From an uncultured Spartobacteria bacterium (GTDB lineage Bacteria > Verrucomicrobiota > Verrucomicrobiae > Chthoniobacterales > UBA6821), in NCBI GenBank assembly GCA_903919105.1, contig CAIXGT010000119.1, positions 1-6,413 on the forward strand: a DNA stretch of 6,413 bases, given 5' to 3'. The translations under genes and the position numbers were made by a program. The first letter of the stretch is position 1. Each line of letters starts with the position of its first letter. This document shows, one piece after another, positions 1 through 5,404 of this stretch. Under the pieces are notes generated by a model. It was not told where the DNA came from and made no database searches. It worked only from the letters and a program-made list of their open reading frames with translations.

Positions 1-504
1 AGCAAGACGAAGTCCCGAAGAGTAGAAGAGCTCAAGGATCGCCGCGTCACGAGCTGCCATCCATTCGGGGGCCTGCTTAGATTTCAAACCCTCGGCAGGC
101 TTTTCCATGAGGGTCATCACCTGGGGGATGGTGAGAAATTGCGGAAGCTTTTTCTCCAATTTCGGAAGCGAGACCAGCTTCAGGACATTCGCTGCGATGA
201 TGTTCCGGTCACTGAGATGATTGAAAAAGCTGCGTAGTGCCGCAAAAGAGAGCCTGATCGTGGCGCGGGAACGGTCCCGCTTCATCAGGTCTAAGAGATA
301 GGCTCTGAAGTCGTCCGCCGTTGCATCTGTCCATGCCAAGGAGGGGCGGAAGGCCCGGAACTGCGTGAGTGCCTGTCGGTAGGATCGGAGTGTCTGGGGA
401 GAGTAGTTCTTCCCGTTACCCAGATAGTCGAGGAACTCTTCGGAGAGGGGGTCTGCCTCTTCCGGAGCATGGAGGGGCTCCTTAATTGTCTGACGATCGG
501 TCAT
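1..504 (-). CDS. xerC: XerC-type tyrosine site-specific recombinase, N-terminal part (cut by window edge)
   Basis: Tyrosine recombinases of this type resolve chromosome dimers at dif sites, usually as a XerC/XerD pair; a relative that moves an element is possible. Translation from the ATG at 504-502 gives 168 codons in frame to base 1 with no stop. Residues about 21-107 form the SAM-like DNA-binding domain, with YSPQTLRSYRQAL near 34-46 and the XerC-like ALRSFFNHL at 89-97. A linker (LPKLEKKLPQFLT) leads to the start of the catalytic domain, which ends in LELFYSSGLRLA. The Arg of GLR (residue 166) corresponds to the first catalytic Arg; the Lys, HxxR, His and Tyr nucleophile lie outside the window. 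ALRSFF and the linker look more like XerC than XerD, but XerD is not excluded. No Shine-Dalgarno sequence precedes the start; upstream is pyrimidine-rich. The gene is divergent from the glycosyltransferase gene. Confidence 0.9.
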   Translation of the reverse strand, partial: MTDRQTIKEPLHAPEEADPLSEEFLDYLGNGKNYSPQTLRSYRQALTQFRAFRPSLAWTDATADDFRAYLLDLMKRDRSRATIRLSFAALRSFFNHLSDRNIIAANVLKLVSLPKLEKKLPQFLTIPQVMTLMEKPAEGLKSKQAPEWMAARDAAILELFYSSGLRLA

Positions 505-513
505 TCAGGAAGA

Positions 514-519
514 AGTATA
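514..519 (-). promoter_or_regulatory. Candidate -10 box (TATACT) for the recombinase gene
   Basis: On the minus strand TATACT matches the TATAAT consensus at 5 of 6 positions. It lies only 9 bp upstream of the ATG at 504, so a transcript from it would start almost at the start codon and be nearly leaderless. That would fit the absence of a Shine-Dalgarno sequence. The -35 region at normal spacing (TTCCAC at 542-537) is poor, so the call is weak. Confidence 0.2.
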
Positions 520-550
520 GATCGGAATGGGGTGATGTGGAAGAGGCCAA

Positions 551-584
551 AGGGTATGGGTAATTGGGAATAGGTGATCGGGAG
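551..584 (-). repeat. Degenerate C-rich heptamer-like repeat, copy 1 (minus orientation)
   Basis: Read on the minus strand, this stretch is built from units of about 7-8 bases such as CCCGATCACC, TATTCCC, AATTACCC and ATACCC. Its first 16 bases, CCCGATCACCTATTCC (582-567), match 13 of 16 bases of copy 2 on the plus strand. Translated on the minus strand it gives PIPNYPYPL, a peptide flavour typical of such intergenic heptamer repeats rather than of a real gene. The copies point outward, each toward the gene on its own strand. Confidence 0.55.
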
Positions 585-587
585 GAG

Positions 588-616
588 TTGATCAGGGCAG
601 CAAGATTGAGAATGAT
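588..616 (+). promoter_or_regulatory. Candidate promoter of the glycosyltransferase gene
   Basis: TTGATC (588-593) and AATGAT (611-616) match the -35 and -10 consensus at 4 of 6 positions each, with an exact 17-bp spacer. Transcription would begin near 623, giving a leader of about 30 nt before the ATG at 653. The match is weak and found by eye only. Confidence 0.25.
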
Positions 617-652
617 GCATCTGATTCCCCAAGTTCCTTTCTGCCAAATCTC

Positions 653-1798
653 ATGCCCGATTACCAATACCCCATCCCCGATTCCCGATTGACCATCGGT
701 TTCCTGCGTCGGGGATATTCCCCGACCGGAGGAGTTGAGGCGTATCTCAAGGGATTGGCTGATGGCTTGAGGAATGAGGGGCATCGCGTCGTGCTGATAG
801 GAACCTCAGAATGGCCCGAGAGCGAATGGCCAGGCGGAGAAATCCTCCGGTGCAAAGGGGCAACTCTGTCGGAGTATAGCGCCGAAGTGACTAGGCAAAA
901 AACGAGATCTGATATTCGCTTTGATCTGATTCTCTCAGTAGAGAAGGTTCCCGGATGCGATCTCTACCGTACTGACGAGGGGCTGCATAGGGCATGGCTT
1001 TCCCAGCGTTCCCGCTACATTTCGCCTTGGGCAAGGTTGTTTCAACGGATCAGCCCCAAGCACCGCGAGAAACTACTCCTTGAGAAGCAGCTCTTTACTC
1101 CTGGTTCCACCCAACGTGTCATCTCCCTCTCGCATAAGATCAGCGGAGAGATCAGGGATCTCTATGGCTATCCGGAGAAGCAAATCAGTCTGATACGGAA
1201 TGGTGTGCCCACCCGCACTGCAACAACTTCTGAGGAACGCGCTTATGCCCGCAAAGAACTTGGCATTCCGGCTGATGAAAAAATCGCTCTCTTTGTCGGG
1301 ACAGGATGGGAGCGGAAGGGGCTTCGATTTGCCATCAGGGCGGTGGAGGGACTGAATGATCCAAGGGTGAAGCTCCTAGTCGCGGGCTCTGGATCTCAAA
1401 AGCGTTACGCCTCGCCCTCGGTTCGCTTTCTCGGCGGAGTTCGAGAGATGAAGATGGTCTATGATGCCGCGGATCTCTTCCTCTTCCCCACGCTGTTTGA
1501 TCCCTTCCCGCTGGCCACTCTCGAGGCCTTGAGCGCGGGTCTTCCGGTGATCACCACGGCGGCCAATGGAGTTTCGGAAATCATGACTCCGGGAGTGCAT
1601 GGAGAGGTGATTGCCGAGCCCTCCGATAGTTCAGCGCTCATCACCGCCCTGCGAAAGTGGCTAGGTATCCTAAGTGACCCGGTTCAGGGGGATCAAGCGC
1701 GCGCCGCCTGCGCCGCTCTCACCTCCGAGTTCACGCTAGAACGAAACTTGAAGGAGACTCTTGCCGTCATCCGCGAGGTGATCGCGGAACGGGAGTGA
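653..1798 (+). CDS. Family GT4 glycosyltransferase, WaaG (RfaG)-like
   Basis: This 381-residue protein is a retaining GT-B glycosyltransferase that probably adds a sugar to lipopolysaccharide core or another surface glycan at the inner face of the cytoplasmic membrane. The N-terminal Rossmann domain begins at LTIGFLRRGYSPTGGVE (13-29), with the acceptor-side GGVE loop. PGCDLYRTDEGLH (100-112) resembles the PGLDVY segment of E. coli WaaG. The C-terminal nucleotide-sugar domain shows FVGTGWERKG (224-233), with the Arg-Lys pair expected to contact the diphosphate, KLLVAGSG (240-247), and DPFPLATLEALSAGLPV (283-299). The usual E-x7-E motif is D-x7-E here (Asp283, Glu291). The length is normal for GT4. 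Residues 1-12 precede the first beta strand and are encoded by repeat sequence; the in-frame TTG at 689 is an alternative start. No Shine-Dalgarno sequence precedes either codon. The donor sugar cannot be told from sequence. Confidence 0.88.
   Translation: MPDYQYPIPDSRLTIGFLRRGYSPTGGVEAYLKGLADGLRNEGHRVVLIGTSEWPESEWPGGEILRCKGATLSEYSAEVTRQKTRSDIRFDLILSVEKVPGCDLYRTDEGLHRAWLSQRSRYISPWARLFQRISPKHREKLLLEKQLFTPGSTQRVISLSHKISGEIRDLYGYPEKQISLIRNGVPTRTATTSEERAYARKELGIPADEKIALFVGTGWERKGLRFAIRAVEGLNDPRVKLLVAGSGSQKRYASPSVRFLGGVREMKMVYDAADLFLFPTLFDPFPLATLEALSAGLPVITTAANGVSEIMTPGVHGEVIAEPSDSSALITALRKWLGILSDPVQGDQARAACAALTSEFTLERNLKETLAVIREVIAERE
656..694 (+). repeat. Degenerate C-rich heptamer-like repeat, copy 2 (inside the start of the glycosyltransferase frame)
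   Basis: Units CCCGATTACC, AATACCCC, ATCCCCG and ATTCCCG follow each other here. The first 16 bases, CCCGATTACCAATACC (656-671), match copy 1 in inverted orientation at 13 of 16 positions, with about 73 nt between the arms. This copy encodes residues 2-13 of the annotated glycosyltransferase (PDYQYPIPDSRL), suggesting that the N-terminus was added or overwritten by repeat sequence, or that the true start lies further in. Confidence 0.55.
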
Positions 1799-1802
1799 CT
1801 TG

Positions 1803-2708
1803 TCAGGAAATTCGCTGGACCGAGACCTCGACGACCATCTTGCGCGTACCCTTCCCACGGAAGGTGCCTCCGACGGGTCGGATGTCACCATAGTCACGTC
1901 CCACCGCCAGCTTCACATAGCGGGTATCGGCCTCTCGCCGATGGGTGGGATCGTAGCCCTTCCAGCCGTAGCCGGGGATGAAGACCTCGAGCCACGCATG
2001 GCTCGCCTCGATCTCTCCCGGTAGTTTGTGTTGGTTCAGGAAGTAGCCGCTGACATAGCGGGCCGGGATGCCATGTGTACGCAGGAGCCCTAACATCAGG
2101 TGAGCAAAGTCCTGGCAGACACCCTGCTTCTTCTTGATCACCTCGGTTGCGCGGGTGTTCACGTTGGTGGAAAGCGGGGTGTACTTGTAGTTGCGGTGGA
2201 TATATTCGCCGATCGCCGCGGTGTCATTCCAGACATTGCTGACTCCAGCGGGCAGTGCGTCAACGGCCTCCCTCCAGACATCGGCCTCAAGAGAGACAAA
2301 TTCCGAGGCATGCAGGAAGTCGAAATGCTGTTCCTTCACCGAAGGGGCTTCCAGGCTCTTTAATCCCGCCTCAGGAACAGGGCCCCGCGTCTCGGGGATG
2401 GTCTGAACCTCCGATTCCGCCAGAACCTCGAGTGATTCATGGGGCTGGGGGACATCGAAGTAATGAACGCAGTTGGCGTAGAAGTCGGGATAGTCGCGCA
2501 CGGAGGAAGCCGGATCGATCTTGAATTGGAAATCCTTACAATGCTGAAGCGTGTCGGTGATCGGCTGCAAGCGCGCCTCGTTGAAGCTATCCTGCACCGC
2601 CCCCTCGTAGGTGTAACGGGTGAGATGGGAGATCGAGAGAAGGATCGGCTCCGTCCATGGAACCTTTGCTACTTTGACTTCCGGCGTTGGGGAAGATTGG
2701 GGAGTCAT
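1803..2708 (-). CDS. Transglutaminase-like cysteine peptidase-fold protein of the Alpha-E/ATP-grasp operon
   Basis: This 301-residue protein belongs to the COG1305 family. The bacterial transglutaminase N-terminal domain spans about 20-105 (LSISHLTRYTYEGAV and NEARLQP). The transglutaminase core spans about 150-265. The Cys-His-Asp triad is intact: Cys198 in KKKQGVCQDFAHLMLGLLR, His237 in EASHAWLEVFIPGYGW and Asp253 in GYDPTHR. The C-terminal GRDYGDIRPVGGTFRG (270-285) is also typical of the family. I see no signal peptide, so it should act in the cytoplasm. Family members are predicted to hydrolyse or exchange amide or isopeptide bonds; the substrate here is unknown. The ATG overlaps the Alpha-E stop codon as ATGA, indicating translational coupling, and no Shine-Dalgarno sequence is seen. 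It is the last gene of the operon and ends 4 bp from the convergent glycosyltransferase stop. Confidence 0.93.
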   Translation of the reverse strand: MTPQSSPTPEVKVAKVPWTEPILLSISHLTRYTYEGAVQDSFNEARLQPITDTLQHCKDFQFKIDPASSVRDYPDFYANCVHYFDVPQPHESLEVLAESEVQTIPETRGPVPEAGLKSLEAPSVKEQHFDFLHASEFVSLEADVWREAVDALPAGVSNVWNDTAAIGEYIHRNYKYTPLSTNVNTRATEVIKKKQGVCQDFAHLMLGLLRTHGIPARYVSGYFLNQHKLPGEIEASHAWLEVFIPGYGWKGYDPTHRREADTRYVKLAVGRDYGDIRPVGGTFRGKGTRKMVVEVSVQRIS

Positions 2709-3784
2709 TGCTGTTGCTGCATCTGCTGCTGGTGAAGAAGGATCTCCGCCTGCGTGTCCACGGGCGGATGGTGCATGTATTCCCGGTAGATGTGGTCGTC
2801 GAGTTGGTCGAGCGTGGTCTGGACGAGTTGGAGGAACTGATGAAGACCTGTATCAAGGATCTCCTCGATGGTCATGAAGTTCATATCTGAAAGGAGCTTT
2901 CCGAATGCCCGTTCTTCCGGGCTCTTGTATTCGCGGCGTTCCTTCCCACTCAGGCGGTGCAGATCCTCGTCGAGGTGCTGCATGCAGGCGCGGATCGAGC
3001 GGGGGAAGGTGGGTGAGAAGATCAGGAACTCTGCCACCTTCTTCGGAAGGATGTCCTCGACGTGGAAACGGCGGTAGGCCTCGAGTGCGCTTGCCGAGCG
3101 CAGGATCGCCTGCCACTGGGCCGCATCCACAGCGCCTCCCACATCCGCCACGCTTGGGAGCAGGATATGGTATTTAAGATCGAGGATGCGCGAGGTCTTG
3201 TCGGCGCGCTCAAGGAACTTGCCAAGATTGATGAACTCGTACCCCTCGTTGCGGGTGAAGGTCGATCCCGTAAGTCCCTGGAAGAGGTGGGAGTATTTCT
3301 TGATCTGCTCGTAAAATTCATGGGCTCCTGTCTGCCAGACCTCGCGGGCGTTACTCGACTTAAGGAAAAGATAGCACTCGTTGAGCGTCTCGAACATCTC
3401 TAGCGAGATCTGATCACGGACCTGACGCGCATTCTCGCGCGCAGAGAAAAGACAGGAGATGATAGAATTCGGATTTTCCTCCCTGAAAGTCAGGAACTCA
3501 GTGACGCTTTCGCTATCAGCTTTCTCGTAGAGCTGGAAGAAGGTCTTTTCATTGCCGGCCGAGCAGAGGATGGGGAGCCAGTGCTTCTCGAGCTGATCAT
3601 CATCGAAGTCCGCAAAATCCAGCATCAGCTGGAGATTCACGTCGAGCAGCCGGGCGACATTCTCCGAGCGCTCGATATAGCGGCTCATCCAGTAGAGGGA
3701 ATTGGCCACGCGGGAGAGCATGACAAGGCTGTCACGACGGTTCGAAATCGGCTTCTGGGCCGTGGGGATAAGAGGTTCGCTCAT
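2705..3784 (-). CDS. Alpha-E domain protein (DUF403/COG2307 family)
   Basis: Alpha-E proteins are all-helical, of unknown biochemical function, and almost always encoded beside circularly permuted ATP-grasp and transglutaminase-like genes, as here. The diagnostic start of the domain, MLSRVANSLYWMSRYIERSE, begins at residue 22. A related helix motif recurs as GKFLERADKTSRILDL (188-203), consistent with an internal duplication. The protein is 359 residues from the ATG at 3784, longer than the roughly 310-320 I expect. The excess is a 21-residue N-terminal extension and a Gln-rich tail (HQQQMQQQQ). The in-frame ATG at 3721 matches the usual family start and is a real alternative. Neither has a Shine-Dalgarno sequence; a pyrimidine tract precedes 3784. 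The gap from the ATP-grasp stop is 33 bp (96 bp with the inner start). Its stop overlaps the transglutaminase start. No membrane segment or signal peptide is evident. Confidence 0.92.
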   Translation of the reverse strand: MSEPLIPTAQKPISNRRDSLVMLSRVANSLYWMSRYIERSENVARLLDVNLQLMLDFADFDDDQLEKHWLPILCSAGNEKTFFQLYEKADSESVTEFLTFREENPNSIISCLFSARENARQVRDQISLEMFETLNECYLFLKSSNAREVWQTGAHEFYEQIKKYSHLFQGLTGSTFTRNEGYEFINLGKFLERADKTSRILDLKYHILLPSVADVGGAVDAAQWQAILRSASALEAYRRFHVEDILPKKVAEFLIFSPTFPRSIRACMQHLDEDLHRLSGKERREYKSPEERAFGKLLSDMNFMTIEEILDTGLHQFLQLVQTTLDQLDDHIYREYMHHPPVDTQAEILLHQQQMQQQQ

Positions 3785-3817
3785 GCGGAAAAGAATTAGC
3801 TGGAAAGGATTTTTTAA

Positions 3818-5278
3818 TTAGGAATCACCATGGAGCACCCAAGTATCCTTGGAGCCACCGCCCTGCGAGGAATTCACGACCAGCGAGCCCTTGCGGAGCG
3901 CCACGCGGGTGAGGCCCCCGGGAGTGACGGTGATCTTTTCCCCATAGAGGATGTAAGGACGCAAATCGACATGGCGCCCTTCGAATCTGCCCCCCGTCTC
4001 GGTGTTGCACCAGGTGGGGTGACGCGAGAGAGAGATCGGGTGTTGGGCAATGAAGTTTCGTGGATTGGACAGGATCTGCTCACGGAAGCTCTCGATCTCC
4101 TCCTTGCTAGCCCAGGGGCCCATGAGCATGCCGTAGCCGCCCGCCTCATTGGCTGACTTGACCACGAGCTTCCCAAGGTTCTCCAGGATGAAGCCACGAT
4201 CCTGCGGCTCGCTTGCCAAGAAAGTGTCGACATTCGGCAGGATCGGCTCCTCGCCGAGGTAATACTTGATAATTTTCGGAACGAAGTAGTAGACCACTTT
4301 GTCATCGGCCACACCGGTTCCGATGCTGTTCGCAAGGCTGACATTGCCTGAGCGGTAGGCATGGACGAGGCCGGGAACTCCCAAGAGAGAGTCGGGTCTG
4401 AAGACCGTGGGATCGAGGAAGTCGTCGTCGATCCTACGGTAGATAACGTCGACTGGGACGAGTCCCGAGGTCGTGCGCATGTAGACGCGTGCATCCCGGA
4501 CTACCAGATCGCGTCCCTCGACGATGGGAATGCCCATCTGGCGAGCCAGGAAGGCATGCTCGAAGTAAGCACTGTTGAAGACTCCCGGTGTCATCAGGAC
4601 GACGTTCGGCTGTGCACTGCCGAGCGATGGAGGAGAAACGTACTGGAGGACCTTGCGTAGATCGGCTGCGTAATTGTCGACCGGTTGCACGCGGGCGTTA
4701 CGATAGAGATCGGGGAATGCACGCTTGAGAGCCGCACGATTCTCGAGCATGTAACTGGCACCCGAGGGGCAGCGGAGGTTGTCCTCGAGAACGAGGTAGT
4801 TTCCGTCACGATCGCGGATCAGATCGGTGCCGCAGACATGGACATAGATATCTTTCGGAACATTGAATCCCATGAATTCACGGCGGAAATGCTTTGCCCC
4901 CAGGATGTAGTGAGGAGGAATGATCCGGTCCTTCAGGATCTTCTGGTCGTGATAGATGTCGTGCAGGAAGAGATTGAGAGCGGTGATCCTCTGGATCAGC
5001 CCCTTCTCGATCCGCTGCCACTCGGTATCGGGGATGACCCGGGGTACGAGATCGAATGGAAAAATCCGCTCAGTTCCTTGATCGTCGTTGTAGACCGTGA
5101 AAGTGACTCCTCCGCGCATGAAGGCCAGATCGACTGCCGTCTGCTTGCGCCGATGCTCGCCGCTATCCAGTAACTGGAGTCGATCGGCCACACGTTGGTA
5201 ATGGGACCTGACACCATCGCCCTTCTCCGTGAACATTTCGTCAAAAAAGTCTTCCGTTTCGTAGTTGTCCAGCAGCAT
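3818..5278 (-). CDS. Circularly permuted type 2 ATP-grasp protein (COG2308, DUF404/DUF407), predicted amidoligase
   Basis: ATP-grasp enzymes of this permuted class are predicted to join an amine to a carboxylate through an acyl-phosphate; the substrates of this family are not established. From the ATG at 5278 the protein has 486 residues, a normal family length, and starts [15 protein letters not shown] as homologues do. Conserved blocks are [20 protein letters not shown] (about 57-76), [19 protein letters not shown] (163-181), [17 protein letters not shown] (230-246), [10 protein letters not shown] (281-290), [16 protein letters not shown] (312-327), [13 protein letters not shown] (372-384), RHVDLRPY (435-442) and [12 protein letters not shown] (469-480), all intact. 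The frame stays open upstream to a TTG at 5368, adding 30 residues including HFHHHHQ, but these resemble translated spacer. It is the first gene of the operon, followed by Alpha-E after 33 bp. The region before 5278 has a CTTTCCC tract instead of a Shine-Dalgarno sequence. Confidence 0.94.
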   Translation of the reverse strand: MLLDNYETEDFFDEMFTEKGDGVRSHYQRVADRLQLLDSGEHRRKQTAVDLAFMRGGVTFTVYNDDQGTERIFPFDLVPRVIPDTEWQRIEKGLIQRITALNLFLHDIYHDQKILKDRIIPPHYILGAKHFRREFMGFNVPKDIYVHVCGTDLIRDRDGNYLVLEDNLRCPSGASYMLENRAALKRAFPDLYRNARVQPVDNYAADLRKVLQYVSPPSLGSAQPNVVLMTPGVFNSAYFEHAFLARQMGIPIVEGRDLVVRDARVYMRTTSGLVPVDVIYRRIDDDFLDPTVFRPDSLLGVPGLVHAYRSGNVSLANSIGTGVADDKVVYYFVPKIIKYYLGEEPILPNVDTFLASEPQDRGFILENLGKLVVKSANEAGGYGMLMGPWASKEEIESFREQILSNPRNFIAQHPISLSRHPTWCNTETGGRFEGRHVDLRPYILYGEKITVTPGGLTRVALRKGSLVVNSSQGGGSKDTWVLHGDS

Positions 5279-5404
5279 GGGAAAGTTTGTTAAGGTTAAT
5301 GCCTGATGATGGTGATGGAAGTGAGTTCCGAGTTCTTCAAGAGAAGAGGGAATGAATAAGAGAAGCAACTAACGGGCCAAGAAAAGGGGATAATCTTAGA
5401 ATTA
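5279..5404 (-). other. Leader and probable promoter region of the ATP-grasp/Alpha-E/transglutaminase operon
   Basis: This 126-bp spacer between the stop of the thioredoxin-fold gene and the preferred ATP-grasp start should hold the operon promoter, unless the upstream gene reads through. On the minus strand the best pair I see is TTGGCC (5380-5375) and TATTCA (5358-5353) with a 16-bp spacer, which is weak. A GAT-rich run near 5303-5317 gives the run of His codons in the upstream-extended frame. The stem over the preceding stop codon (ATAAT/ATTAT) is only 5 AT pairs and is no terminator. Confidence 0.35.

Larger units (their letters stand above)
505..652. other. Divergent intergenic region with degenerate repeat units
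   Basis: This 148-bp spacer separates the divergent recombinase and glycosyltransferase genes, so promoters for both must lie here or inside the genes. It contains one of two related repeat copies (see the repeat entries), a TATACT box facing left and a TTGATC/AATGAT pair facing right. I see no small ORF with credible coding features and no GC-rich hairpin followed by a T run. Confidence 0.6.

Noticed and set aside
505..694. CRISPR-like array suggested by the repeated short units in the divergent spacer
   Set aside because: The units are 7-10 bp, degenerate and without unique spacers of regular length, and no cas genes are present.
482..784. Minus-strand open frame of 100 codons spanning the divergent spacer
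   Set aside because: It is made partly of translated repeat (PIPNYPYPL) and overlaps the starts of two supported genes.
3874..4494. Long open frame (about 206 codons) antisense-frame-shifted within the ATP-grasp gene
   Set aside because: Its Ser/Arg/Thr-rich composition is that of an out-of-frame reading of a GC-rich gene. The overlapping ATP-grasp frame has full motif support.
4685..5173. Plus-strand open frame of about 162 codons opposite the ATP-grasp gene
   Set aside because: It lies wholly inside a well-supported gene on the other strand and shows no recognisable domain; it is a shadow frame.
5279..5368. In-frame upstream extension of the ATP-grasp gene to a TTG at 5368, including a HFHHHHQ stretch that could suggest a metal-binding tail
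   Set aside because: The family normally begins at about the residues after the ATG at 5278. The extension comes from a GAT/ATC-rich spacer and has no family-like sequence, so it is best read as untranslated leader.
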